Assembly (NCBI GenBank): GCA_015698045.1 | Contig: BLAL01000040.1 | Span: 412,501 to 476,500 of the forward strand | Source of the DNA: Rhizophagus clarus | Taxonomy: Eukaryota > Glomeromycota > Glomeromycetes > Glomerales > Glomeraceae | Length of the DNA stretch: 64,000 nucleotides | Reading direction: 5' to 3' | Position numbers and translations under genes: made by a program | Shown here: piece after piece, positions 50,220-61,473 of the stretch | Layout: each line of letters opens with the position of its first letter | How positions within the stretch are numbered: the first letter of the stretch is position 1 | Notes under the pieces: generated by a model | Told to the model about the DNA's origin: nothing | Seen by the model: only the letters and a program-made list of their open reading frames with translations | Databases searched by the model: none

Positions 50220-51293
50220 TCACACAAAAGATCTTTCAGAATGTTTGACTACATAATCATCATCATCAGTTAGTCCAAAGGGGACTTCTTCTAGCCAGTA
50301 CAAGACCGGCTGATTTTTTTGCATCATAGATTCCTGGATATGATAAATATGTGGAGACCAATTCAAGTCACCAGCACGATGTCTCCCATCCTCTAAATCA
50401 ATAGGATACAACAAATATCTTACTAATACATCGCTAGAAAGCTTTTCCTCATCAAAGCCTATGGGACCATCCCGAAGGTAAGAAGGCTTAGCAAAGACCT
50501 CTTTTTCCTTTATTGCATCAACAGGAGAAATACCAAGCTGACGTGTGATAGAATTATTAATGTCCTCAACAACTATCGGCAAATTCTTTACCCAAGCCCT
50601 GGATCGTCTATCTAAAGTCAAGAGATTAGAAGCATCCTGGGAAGGAAATAGCTTTTCAACTAAGGTGCGATTATACCTTTCAACAATACCCATAGTATGC
50701 TTAGATTTGGCCTTCTGAATTTTCATGCCATGCTCTTTCATTAATTTCTCACAATCACCTTTAAACTCTGATCCTCTATTAGTAATTAATAATTTTGGCC
50801 AGACCAAAGGACATTCAGGATCATCATAGATTTTCTCAAGTGATCGAGCAATAGTAGCAGAAGTTAAGATTCCCTGCCTATCCTTAACACTATATGCACC
50901 AATAGGGATAGAGGCTTTATATCTTGAAGCCACGTCAACCATATTAAGGCAAAAAAGATAGGTAACTCGTCCTACTTTGTCATAAGGCATGTAAAGAACA
51001 TCTGCTTGATGGACTTCATTGGGAGTAGTAATAGAGGTAAAACTTGCACAAGGAATATATTTAGGATGAGGCTTATGTATTTGGTGTACAGCTTGTCTCT
51101 CAAGCCAGTCCCCCACTTCGTCTAAACTAAAATCATACCCAGCTTTCAGAGAAGCTTCATGTAGTTTTTTAGTATTTCGATAATAACCAATAGGCTGATA
51201 ATAAATCTTTTTCAAAGCAATAGAAATATCAAGATTGCAAGCCTCACCAGAATCTATAGAAATAATAGGTAACAATGGGAGTTGAGCAGACAT
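50220..51293 (-). CDS. Polinton-type rve integrase, 357 aa
   Basis: A retroviral-like integrase core is seen as HQADVLYMPYDKVGRV, LLITNRGSEFKGDCEKLMKE and HTMGIVERYNRTLVEKLF, with a chromodomain-like C-terminal part (LYWLEEVPFGL). Spacing and the GIVERYNRTL motif are typical of Polinton integrases. It would join the element ends to host DNA. It is convergent with the small helical protein and divergent from the coiled-coil and Gag-like cassette, with which its start region overlaps. Confidence 0.8.
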   Translation of the reverse strand: MSAQLPLLPIISIDSGEACNLDISIALKKIYYQPIGYYRNTKKLHEASLKAGYDFSLDEVGDWLERQAVHQIHKPHPKYIPCASFTSITTPNEVHQADVLYMPYDKVGRVTYLFCLNMVDVASRYKASIPIGAYSVKDRQGILTSATIARSLEKIYDDPECPLVWPKLLITNRGSEFKGDCEKLMKEHGMKIQKAKSKHTMGIVERYNRTLVEKLFPSQDASNLLTLDRRSRAWVKNLPIVVEDINNSITRQLGISPVDAIKEKEVFAKPSYLRDGPIGFDEEKLSSDVLVRYLLYPIDLEDGRHRAGDLNWSPHIYHIQESMMQKNQPVLYWLEEVPFGLTDDDDYVVKHSERSFV

Positions 51294-51630
51294 ATCTTGA
51301 ACAACTAAACAGCAACTTTGATCTAGAGATAAAGTTAGTACAAAAGAAAATCCGCAAACTTGAAGAGGAAATTAAAGCCTGTGAGTGATATATTTCTCAT
51401 CTTGAAAAGAATCTACAATCTTATGATGAAGAAGTTAATCAGCTAAAGGATAAATGTAAGGTTATTCTAGGTGAACTTAAAAAATGTCAGGATCACCTGG
51501 AGCTAAAAGAGGAGGCATTAGTTATTCAAGATAATTGAATTATCCAGCTAGAAGACACAATAGATAAACTTAAATCTCGTATACAAGAATTATCTAAATC
51601 TAGTAATAAACATTCTGAAGAAGAAGAATG
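51275..51630 (+). pseudogene. Coiled-coil protein of the Polinton-like element, broken
   Basis: Heptad-rich sequence: LEIKLVQKKIRKLEEEIKAC, HLEKNLQSYDEEVNQLKDKC and IQLEDTIDKLKSRIQELSKS. It lies directly upstream of the Gag-like region on the same strand and overlaps the integrase start on the other strand. It may be the head of the Gag-like gene rather than a separate gene. Confidence 0.5.
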
Positions 51631-51646
51631 ACCGGAGGAAGAAAAT

Positions 51647-52916
51647 ATGGCCATACCTGATATTTTAATAAATATCGCTACAGCACTAAATCGGATGGAA
51701 GCATATATTGATGGGGATACATCATTTAACCCCAAAAATACACTAAATGGAATACGAATCTCATTAACAACTGCTCGTGGACTTATGCAAAGATATGCTC
51801 AAGATGCTATTAACATGCAAGGTTTATACCGTATAGCTAATGATCGAATCAATGGCCTTAGGAATGATTTAACAACTACTAGAAATCAATGTCTTCGAAG
51901 AGCTCAGCTACTGACTTTGGCATATAATAATGAGGTAAATGAGCGTCAACGTTGGTGGCAAATAGCTCAAGATAGGCAAACTAATGGTCAAAGAATAGCC
52001 TTAAGAAAGCAAAACCGAATAAATGTATTAGTAGGAGAAAAAGCCATCCTTCAGCTAATAAATCAGAGACGCAAAGCTGAGGCAGACTTAGCAGAATTCA
52101 ATTGGGCATTTGTATTTAATAAATACCAAAAATGGAAGGGTAGGGAATTAAATTCACGACAAATTATTTTGAATTTACAAAACAATCCTCCAGGAAACAT
52201 GGCTACAATACAAGATGTCATGCATACATTAGCACCATTATTTGCACAATTACCCAATTATGATGGGCAGGAACCACCAGACGTATATTATCTATCAAAA
52301 GCTTAGAAATATAAATGAGATGGTACGTCCTTTAGCCGTTGCTGCCTTTAATGCCACTGCAAGATGTCAAGTTATGATAAATAAGATGACAGGTAGGTTT
52401 GCACCTATTCCTGCCAATGATCCTTATGCAGCAGGTAATCCAGCTATTAATACTGAACCTCTTTTTCTAAATTGGTTGCGTGAAAAATATAGAGAAGTTA
52501 TGGTAGGGACTAACCGAAGTGCTATATTTGCTCTTGTTAATGAAAAGTTTTTAGAGACAGATACTCCAGATAGTTATGAAAAATGAATCAAACCACTAGT
52601 ACAAGCAATGCCAGATGCTGATGCCTTACCTTATCTATTTAATCAATTGCCTTCTGATTTAGAAATGAGAGTTAGAATTGCTAATCCTGCTACAGTCATT
52701 GCATTTTTTACAGACTTGCGTAATATATGGCATGAAAGTGCAGGCAAAAGAATACAAGCTCATACAATAGCTCCAGTTAATTATACAGCTCAACTACAAA
52801 AAGATGATTTTAAAATTCATCTAGCAAGAGATTTGGCTTATATAGGAATAGGAACAGATGATGCAACATTAGAAAATTTTATTTATGAAGAACTTAAAAA
52901 GAGATTAGGAGGTTAA
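51647..52916 (+). pseudogene. Gag-like protein of the Polinton-like element, broken
   Basis: Helical protein with MATIQDVMHTLAPLFAQLPN, TDTPDSYEK, DALPYLFNQLPSDLEMRVRI and IAFFTDLRNIWHESAGKR. The layout of a helical domain followed by a CCHC knuckle and an aspartic protease downstream on the same strand is that of a Gag polyprotein. I see no long terminal repeats around it, so it is not an obvious retrotransposon insertion. It might be the structural module of this Polinton lineage. Confidence 0.55.
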
Positions 52917-52924
52917 ACAGCTCA

Positions 52925-53340
52925 TGTTAGAAAGAGCCCCTTTACACCCAAAAGTGCATATGCCACGAAGAAAGTTGTTAGAAAAGTGGTACAAAAAGCT
53001 AAGCAAACCAGGAATTGCTCAGCATGTGGAAAGGCTGGTCATACAAAGGTTAATTGCCCCAAAGGCAAGCGAAGCGGACTAAGAAGGTTAATCATGTATA
53101 CCAGGATGAGGTAGAAGATCCTAAAGACTTTGAAGAAGAATACATAGAAGAATATATAGAGGATTCTGAAGAAGAGGAAGTAGAAGAAGATGACGAATAT
53201 ATTGATGCTGACAAATCCCGAAACTGCTATGCTGTAAAAAAAAGTGGTACGAAGTGGAGTACCTATGAAAAAGAGCGCCAAACTGAAAGAAGGAGTAACC
53301 AAGAAATCCCCTACTTCCAAATCTCGTGTTAGCAAATCAT
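52925..53340 (+). pseudogene. CCHC zinc knuckle and acidic tail of the Gag-like module, broken
   Basis: The knuckle reads CSACGKAGHTKVNCPKGK near 53017-53070, preceded by a Lys/Arg-rich stretch and followed by a Glu/Asp-rich tail (EDSEEEEVEEDDEYID) that ends near 53240. CCHC knuckles bind nucleic acid. Confidence 0.6.
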
Positions 53341-53829
53341 TAGGCAATAACCATGAGACGCTTCGCATAGCTACAGATCAAATGTATCAAATAGCCTTAA
53401 AATCTTTATATCATCATTAGTCCCCCATTGTCCTAGAGAGATTCTTATAGAAATTTCGAAATTTATTAATACAATATTCCCCAAATTAAAAGACCATTGC
53501 TTAAATACTGTTATGCCAAATGATACGGTTAAAAGAAGGGAATTAGCATGGGAGAATTTTACAAGCAAAGTTCAAGATATTTTGTCTCCACAATTGTAAG
53601 CAGTAAATACCGAGCAGAAGCCCCTTTTAGATGTCCTATCAGAAGAGAATGCAAAGTCTTCAATCGATACCATGGATGGTATAATAGTTAACAATTCAGA
53701 GAATCATCAAGAGACTGCACCTTCCCATATTCTAAACCATGCTATTAAGACATATGCCCAGCGTCATTCAGCAGAAAAAAAAAGTGACATAGTTCATATA
53801 TACTGGCCCAAGCCTCTAGAAATAAATTT

Positions 53830-54325
53830 TTTATAAATAAAGGATACCGATGATGTTGCGACTATTTATTGTAAAATAGGAGGTTTCGTAATACCATGCG
53901 CAATGATTGATACGGGCTCTGATTCTTCTATATTTTCCGATAACATTGCTGAACTTGTCGAAGAGCTTTTAGGTATTAAAATTAATAGGAAAAAAATTCA
54001 TAGGCTTAATGGAGTCACAAGTCAATCTATATCTATTGGCACTATGGACAATGTTCCCATAACAATTGGTTCCAGAGAAAATACAGCCACTATAACAGAT
54101 GAGTTTTCTGTTGTGCCTGCAGAAAAAGATCAGGATGGAAATGCTAAATCTTTAGTAATTCTTGGAACGCAATGGCAATATCGGACTGGATGGGAGCCTT
54201 TAATAAAAGGAGAATTTAAGGCCACATCTAACGGAAAAACTATTACCATCCCCCTATCAGTTCACAAATCTCAGCGTAATGTTTTTACTGTAGGAAAAGA
54301 GCCAGAACCTGTAAAAAAAAACTAG
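53830..54325 (+). CDS. Retropepsin-like aspartic protease domain of the Polinton-like element
   Basis: A single-lobe aspartic protease with the active-site loop MIDTGSDSSIFSDNIAELVE and the partner hydrophobic strand LVILGTQWQYRTGW. Fold and length (about 130 residues) match retropepsins, which work as dimers. In retroelements this enzyme cuts Gag. It follows the Gag-like and CCHC parts on the same strand. Confidence 0.65.
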
Positions 54326-54339
54326 CAGACCGTACATGC

Positions 54340-54537
54340 ATGCATTGTGGTAAAGAATTCCATTTTCCCTGTAGGTTAAAACAGCATTATAAAACAGTTA
54401 AGTGTTCAGACAGTGTTTCATCACAGATCGGACAGTGTTCTGACAGTGTTTTAGACAGTGTTTCATTACAGATTGGACAATGTTCAGACAGCAATCAGGA
54501 AAAAAATACAGTGCCTATTCAGCTATTTTTGGCATAA
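54340..54537 (+). CDS. Short zinc-finger-like frame of the Polinton-like element
   Basis: Starts with CMHCGKEFHFPCRLKQHYKT, close to a C2H2 finger and similar to the finger at the head of the gene at 60875-61369 (CDRCGKNFPKLWKLRRHQ). A fourfold SDSV-QIGQC repeat follows. May be the end of a gene or a separate small protein. Confidence 0.45.
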   Translation: MHCGKEFHFPCRLKQHYKTVKCSDSVSSQIGQCSDSVLDSVSLQIGQCSDSNQEKNTVPIQLFLA

Positions 54538-54639
54538 TATAGCCTTTTGAAGCTCTTGAATGAGATTCCATTTGCCAAGAAAAATTTTTTTTAATATATT
54601 ATACAAAAATAAATACAAATGTTTGGGACTTTGCCCGTG

Positions 54640-55500
54640 ATACATAACGTCTAGGCCTATCGCACTACACGATATAAAATTATTCTTACAACGGATGAAC
54701 AATAATATGGTAATGCTCTAATTGATGTTGTGTATTAAAAAAAGAGGAAACCAAGTCCTGCAGTTGCATACACATCTCATCAGGAGTTTGAAAAAGTTTT
54801 AAGCGAACACTATTAAATGGTGCCTGCAATGTGCTTTGAATTGTGACTTCAAGTACGCTAACTATTTGATTCTTGTTAACTGTAACGACTGGGGTAACTT
54901 CGCCGAGTTGAAGACCATGAAGTGGACCAATAGGAACAATAATACAGTTAAGGGTGATTTTGTTTGTGCTTTCCTAAATACAAGGTTTATAGTGAGGAAA
55001 AGCTTTGCTCGCATGAAAGCACAACTTTTAACATATACGCACCATAATTTTACGTGGGAAGGTTGACTCAACTTCCACCTGTATTTTCGCGCTTTTATAT
55101 TTGTTTCTGGGCTCGCAGAATAATAAAAAGCCAGCAGGTATATGATTAACATTGTTGTCTGATGCCAAGAGTTCTATAAAAGCACATGTAAACGAAATTC
55201 TCATACCTTTTCACATGGAGATCTACTTTGCAAGACATATAGTTGGCTTTATGCCTGACGATCTCAAAATTGTAACTCCCTCAGCCCTCCATAACATATG
55301 GTTTTGACGTTATTATTTACTTATATGGTAGGCCCTGTGTTGCAACTAGACCTTCTTTCACATTTTTCTCATGTTTGTTTGGGGAAAAAATAAGAATAGT
55401 AATTTCTTTCACTTGATATGTGAGAAATTTTCCTGTCACATAGACCTGCTCGTGTGATCATTTATTTTGTCGCACAATTTGGCTGAAGGCGCAGTGCATG
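54640..55500 (-). pseudogene. Poorly preserved coding region of the Polinton-like element
   Basis: Minus-strand fragments such as VYVTGKFLTYQVKEITILIF, IPAGFLLFCEPRNKYKSAKI, LGEVTPVVTVNKNQIVSVLE and VTIQSTLQAPFNSVRLKLFQ suggest a beta-rich protein of 250 residues or more. It could be a structural (capsid-type) protein, but no family was recognised. Heavily broken. Confidence 0.35.
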
Positions 55501-55545
55501 GCTCAGCAATTCTTCTGAGATGATGATCATTTCTCTGGACTAGCA

Positions 55546-56470
55546 TTAATTGATCTGCTTGGGGAAATTGGGATCAGATTTATCAAACATTTTACTCACA
55601 TCGCTTTTAAACAATTTTACAAGGTTTTCTAGTCCCTCCAAATTTTTCTCAAATACTTTGGTTAGCTCCTCCAGATCGCTAGATAAATTATTGGATAAAT
55701 CTTTTTCACTTGGTCCCTCTGGGATCCTTTCGGCTTGGTGCTCGCTTTCCATTCTTACCTTCGGTACTGCAGAAGTTAGTCTAATTAATGGGAAGAAAAA
55801 ATAAAATTGTGCAATATTTAGTTGTTCACTGCTCTGAACTGGTTCGGGTTCTCAGATATTTGCACAGTTTGGGATAATCAAACACACTAACAATCTTGTC
55901 TTCCTTTATATTCTTGACAGTTGCCTTATCATATATGTGCTCATATTTGGCCAGATTGCCTAATGGCAAATACTGCGTGGGATTATTAGTAAACTTACCT
56001 GCGGTCTTGCACCTATTATTCCTCAATTTCTTACCCATTATTAAATAATTTGGCCAATTCAATTATTTCTACAAGCTCGGGTTGGATTCCTTTTAGGTTT
56101 TACCTTCTTATTGACAGATTTTTTCTTCACATATATTACTTTGTTAAATGGCGTAAAAACTGAACCCCGCTGGGCTGATTCCCTGGGTTCCTTCTCTATT
56201 GTATAAGCTTTTTCATCTGAACTTGTCTTGGATGAACTTGAATCTTTTAGTTCTTTGCCAGGCTCTAAACCAGTTTGCTCTTTGACATAATTTCTTATCC
56301 AGTCTACAGTTTGTTCTAACTTTTTAACCCTCTTTCTATGCTCGGTTAAATCAGATTTGGATAACTCTGCCTCAGAATCAGAATTATCTGGACCCTTGCA
56401 AAATGGCACAAAATCGCCATAGATTTTTATCCCTTCTTTCTGTATATCAATTTTTGCATTATGAAGGTAT
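55546..56470 (-). pseudogene. Coiled-coil/acidic region downstream of the second protease-like domain, broken
   Basis: Contains LSKSDLTEHRKRVKKLEQTV, a Ser/Lys-rich linker (ELKDSSSSKTSSDEKAYTIE), a basic patch (KKKSVNKKVKPKRNPTRAC), and a last helical part ELTKVFEKNLEGLENLVKLF. In its strand order it follows the protease-like domain at 56575-56907 and was probably part of the same gene. Function unknown. Confidence 0.45.
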
Positions 56471-56574
56471 AGCCATGGTAATTATAATACAAGATCGGCA
56501 CATGGCTTTTTGATAACCTCAAAATCATTAAAAATTTTGTTACTACCAGATACTAGTCTATCTTTCCCCTTATA

Positions 56575-56907
56575 TCAGAAGGATAAATCTAGACAATCTA
56601 TAGTACCCAATAAGTTTATCACCTTTTTATTCTTATAATGATTACCATATTTTTTTCCAAGCCTATCGGCTAAGCTTTTGCTAATTTTATTTGCTCTGGA
56701 TGATGTATCAATTAATGCCTTGACTGTGTAATGCCTATGGCCTGTTTTCATTGCTTCCCACCGCTCTTCTTGATGTAGTAGGTTATCAGAAAAAGGCCAT
56801 ATTTTACATTTTATGTATGCCATTTCAAGTGTTATGTTTATAACTGAATATAATAACGTCAGAAAAAAAAATAATATAATAATGTATGTGATCTGACTAC
56901 ACATCAC
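56575..56907 (-). pseudogene. Second retropepsin-like domain of the Polinton-like element, broken
   Basis: The segment HYTVKALIDTSSRANKISKS followed by LADRLG and INLLGTIDCLDLSF matches the flap and active-site pattern of single-lobe aspartic proteases of the kind repeated in Rhizophagus. It is on the opposite strand to the protease at 53830-54325, so the element carries two. Confidence 0.5.
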
Positions 56908-56915
56908 TATCTAGC

Positions 56916-59900
56916 TTATTGCTGATAGCTAGATATATGTGATACACATTCGTTTTGATATTTTTCTGGGAGCTTGGCCCTTATAGCTCTTTTTTCGGCC
57001 TCTTCATGGGGGATACCATCTTTGACCATATTCTTATAGATCATATTGCGCCAATGATTATATGGTAAAGTAGTTATTCCATCTGATAGGATCCAGCGCT
57101 TAGTATCTATGGGACAGAGTGCCTTTTTCTCAGACTCAACTAGAGATAATATGTGATCCTTTGATCGAATACCCACATTTTTGGCATAGAATACTTCCTT
57201 ACCAAAGAGACAGTCTCGATAGACTAGAGTCATGGGATCTGCCTCAGTTCGCACAACCAAGTCCCTACCAAATGCACATGGAATCATATACACGTACTGT
57301 ACACTGTACAATTAATTAATCGGAAATTGGATTTTCTTTTAACGCATATCACTGCCAGTATTAGATATAGAGTTTGAAAAAAAAAGACCCCCAAGTATCA
57401 ATGTTTTCTTATAGTAGTCTCTAGTTCTGATAATAATGACCTATCTATCGGATCATCTAGCAAGGAGCCTTCTAGGGTTGGCATGTACTGTATGAATATG
57501 TAGCCATCTCGCTCATACCCTTTTTGCTAACCCCCTTATGCTTAGACTTTGTGATCTTATCTGCCAAGACATAGTGGTAAGATTTGGCTCTGATATGATA
57601 GGATTCTGTGATTACATTACCAGGGGTTTCATCTTTAAATTTGCCAACTGTTTGATCTCCATTAAGATTAAAGAGATCTGGACGCTCTGACATATCTTTA
57701 TAGATATCTTCAGTCTCAACATAATATATGTTCGAATCTGTATCCATATAGCCAAACTTTGCTTTATCACCATATCTTTCTTTCACATATCCATACCAGA
57801 ATTTGTACATGTGAAGCTTGCTAAGTCCCAAAACAGATGCTCCAACAATGATAGGCTTATTGAGAGTTACACTAGCCTTTCCCATATGTGCTCCTACCAG
57901 TGTATCTCCAAGTGGATGTCCATACTTGAATCTTGGGCTACTGACTTTCTTCAAGAAGGCCTTTTCATCTCGCTCATTATTCATCTTTATGAGCTTGACA
58001 TCCTGGTATTTGCAAACATTCTCCATAGTCTTGCCATATACTGATACATTCATAAGTTTGAAGAAATCACTCAGGAATGTATTTCCAGCTTTTTTAGCCT
58101 CATTACGTTTCTCAGTATTAAAAGATATATATGGTTCAAGCCAGTTAGTCTGGTCGAAGAAGAGTATCTCTGAAACTTCATTTAAAACCATACCTAATTT
58201 TACATAATATTGGAGCTCTTGGTAATGGATGACGTAGTTCTTTCGTGGTCCAAGATGGGGGACTAATTTTCTGTGGCAGAGAAGCGTCCACCATCTAATT
58301 GTTCTACAAGTTTAGCATTATAAGGACATAACCAATCCTTTTCTACAGCGATATTTTCCACAGCTGGAGGCAGGTCGCTTAAATAATCATGGGTTTTTAG
58401 AGGGAAGTGAGAGTTAATATTTAAGTAACATCCTCGTTTTGCATCTGGCTTGATCTTAAGAGCCATGTTGAGGAGTTTCTTTTGCATAGCCGGGTTGTTG
58501 AGTAAATATCCCCTGCTGGTCCCCCATTTATAATTTCTGATAGACAAATATTGGCTTATAGAATGTCCATAAAGATTTGTTGCGTCTACATATGAGATCC
58601 AAGATGTGGGTTTGGATGGGTCATAGGCTTCTCCCATCTTAGGATTATTGGCCTTAAAATAACGTTGACAGGCCATAGATATACCACCACGTTTAGCTTT
58701 TTTGGTAAAATCATGCATGGCCATATCTGTGAAAAGTTTGATCCTAACTCCTGTCATCTTAAGCATTGCATCCCAGGATAGTGATGGGGCAGAAACATAG
58801 TGACTGGGATCAAGCTCATAATATTCCATGGACATTTTTCGAAACTCTGTCCAGACATCTGCTAGACTAAGTACGTCAGTTTTAAGATAAAGGTCATGAT
58901 ACTCACCTAGATTTTGGCATCTGAATTCCTTCCATACTTTCTGGGCATGTTGGTAGTCATCTAGTGTTATCTTACCTTTAAGAGTACTATGAAATTCATG
59001 GTATAGGGGAAGTTCTGTTTCTAAAAACCTATCATGAGAATCTATATAGTCATATGGATATACCCCCTTGCGATATACTAAGTCTAATTGCTCATCTGTA
59101 TAGCCTAGTTCTTTAAAGTGCTTAGTCATTATTGGATGGTTATCACCCAAATTTTTTGTAAGGCTGGCCAAGCTATTGTTCATGAACTGCTGGCTATTGA
59201 TATATTTGAGCTGACCTACCTTCATAGACTTATATCGCTCAAATGTCTCGGCTATAACCTTAATCTGATGCGCGTTAACTGAGTGTCCTACAGATTCACA
59301 AACCAAGTGAGAGTCATAGCCCCAGAAATCATGAAAGACTACTGGGATTGGGGTCTTCCAATCTTGTATCTGGAGTTTGAGATTGCAATCTCTATGAGCT
59401 GATCCACGAAACTTACCTGTGATATGGTAGTGATCCCAAACCTTATTAGCCTTAGCTTTTTCGCTGGCAATAGCTTTGGTTGCCTTATCAATAGTTGTTT
59501 GGATGCCATTATATTCTGCTGACTCTTTTTTAAAGTTTTTTAGCTTCTCTTTAAGATAGGTTATTTTATCTTCTAAGCGCTCTATTTCATTTGTATCTAT
59601 ATCGAACTTACCTTTGCAAATCCAACAGCTAATAGCTTCAGCAAATCTTTTCTTGTCTTCCTCAGTCTCAATTCGCTCATGCTTGATAGCTAGGACCTCA
59701 TTGATTTTGACCAATTCCTGATCGATTCTTTGAACAAATTCTTGGGTGGCATTTTCTCCTCTGTATAGGAATGGACCCCATACATCTCCAGTGTCAATCC
59801 AGTGAACCAGGTAGCAGAAACTATTAGCCTTCTGTTCAGCTAGTTTTCGCATGCTTCCACCATATGCTTCATTACACTTCTTGTTGTCAGCCTTGAAGTC

Positions 59901-60829
59901 CGCTATAATAACACAAGGAGCATTGATCATCTGGCCATAGTTCTTGAACTCTTCAAAATCATTTACCCCTTTCACGGGCATTGTAACTCTCTGTGGAGCC
60001 TTTTCATGTATTCCTGGACACCATTCTAAATGATGTTCTAGAGATTTTTCTGAAGGCCAACTTTGGATGCATCCATCACATAGATACTTCTTTTCTTTAT
60101 GCGCACTATCCCCATATATTAATCTACTGGGATTCTTGATCCAGAGAAAGTGGTTCTTTTGCCCGTACTTGCCTTCCTCAGATTTGGTAATATCTGTAAG
60201 AGCTAATAATTGGATCACTTGCTTTCTTCTAAAGTTCTTACTAGCAATTATAGGTTTTGGAGTGGCCGATTCTTCATTCCATCCCCAGACATTAATGGCT
60301 ATATCAGGATTCATCTCCTCAATCTTATCGAATATACATGGACAGATTGGAGTAGGCATTAGGATACCGACCGTATCTAAATATTGTCAAAGACTTTTTG
60401 CCCTAAATATACGTCTTCCTAGAGATCTGTTTTGCCTGCTTTATCTGCAAAATAATAACCTAAGGCCCCTTGAAGACATTTTTCAGAAGGCCTATGCGTT
60501 TCTGAATCAATGAGACCTTGATTATCTGGATTGATTGTGCTCTTTTTATTAGCTAATTTCTCAGGAGTAGGGATGTAAGATCCTCCTGTGGCTTGTCAGT
60601 ATGGATATGCCTCAATAGTTATTTCAAGAATTTGTTCAAGAATATAACCAGATCCTTTCTTTAATGTTTCCTCAATTTGCACATCTATTTTCCCAATAGT
60701 TCTGGTTATATGCTCATCTATATCCCCTTCTAAAAGAATTGCTCGCATATCTCCTCTATGATATTTCTCTACTTCTACTGGTTCGCTTGTATTATCTGGC
60801 TTTCTTTTAGTAATTGAATATAGGCACAA
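56916..60829 (-). pseudogene. Protein-primed type B DNA polymerase of the Polinton-like element, broken
   Basis: The N-terminal part holds LEGDIDEHITRTIGKIDVQI and LEQILEITIEAYPY. Exonuclease-region motifs follow (PIPVVFHDFWGYDSHLVCES), then the polymerase core: DDYQHAQKVWKEFRCQNLGE with YHDLYLKTDVLSLADVWTEF, YVDATNLYGHSISQYLSIRN, NVSVYGKTMENVCKY, YGYMDTDS-type motif FGYMDTDSNIYYVETEDIYK and the C-terminal LCPIDTKRWILSDGITTLPY. The order is that of pPolB enzymes of Polintons, which copy the element by protein priming. Several breaks. Confidence 0.85.
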
Positions 60830-60874
60830 TGCTACTATGGCTGATTTTATTTGATCTTTTTTACGAAGCTCTGT

Positions 60875-61369
60875 TTAAAGAACTTCCTTTATTTTTGGAC
60901 AAATTAATTCTATAAGTTGAGGCATGTATGGTAATTTTTTATATTCTTCTGGCTTGGCTATTTGTTGAATAAAAGCATATGTTGGATTGTCATCAGGATG
61001 GGGAATTTTGCCCACCCATTTGCTCATTAAAGAACGATTTCTATGCGATCTTTCTGGATCCCTTTCAACTGGACATTCTTTAAAGATAATATCCTTCTGA
61101 GTAGGTTCCTTTGGGATTGTATCTTGTTGTTCAATATCATTAGATTTTTTATCCCTATGAGCTTGAATTGCTGGACCAGGGCCAGCTTCAGGATTGTCCT
61201 CTTGGATTTTGGGTGATTGAATGATAGGTGGAACTAATGGGGCAGATAAAGGTTGAATAACTTTAGGTATAATTTTTTGATGACATTGAAATTGTCTTTC
61301 TTGATGACGTCTAAGTTTCCATAATTTGGGAAAGTTTTTACCACATCTATCACAAGTATGAATAACCAT
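60875..61369 (-). CDS. Zinc-finger protein of the Polinton-like element, 164 aa
   Basis: Starts MVIHTCDRCGKNFPKLWKLR with RHQERQFQC, a C2H2-type finger, then a Pro-rich linker (PLSAPLVPPIIQSPKIQ) and a helical end (PEEYKKLPYMPQLIELICPK). It is the first gene inside the right inverted repeat and reads toward the polymerase. In this genome such fingers often form the head of the polymerase gene, so it may be its first exon or a separate upstream gene. Confidence 0.55.
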   Translation of the reverse strand: MVIHTCDRCGKNFPKLWKLRRHQERQFQCHQKIIPKVIQPLSAPLVPPIIQSPKIQEDNPEAGPGPAIQAHRDKKSNDIEQQDTIPKEPTQKDIIFKECPVERDPERSHRNRSLMSKWVGKIPHPDDNPTYAFIQQIAKPEEYKKLPYMPQLIELICPKIKEVL

Positions 61370-61473
61370 TATATAATGCTTATATAATTTCTTTCTTTAA
61401 TTATAGTAATTGCAATACTATATAATACTTATAAAATTTCTTTCTTTAATTAATTAATTATATACCCTATAAG

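Noticed and set aside
51275-54325. An LTR retrotransposon inserted in the Polinton-like element
   Set aside because: No pair of long direct repeats, primer-binding site or reverse transcriptase was seen around the Gag-like and protease parts. It remains possible that the ends were lost.
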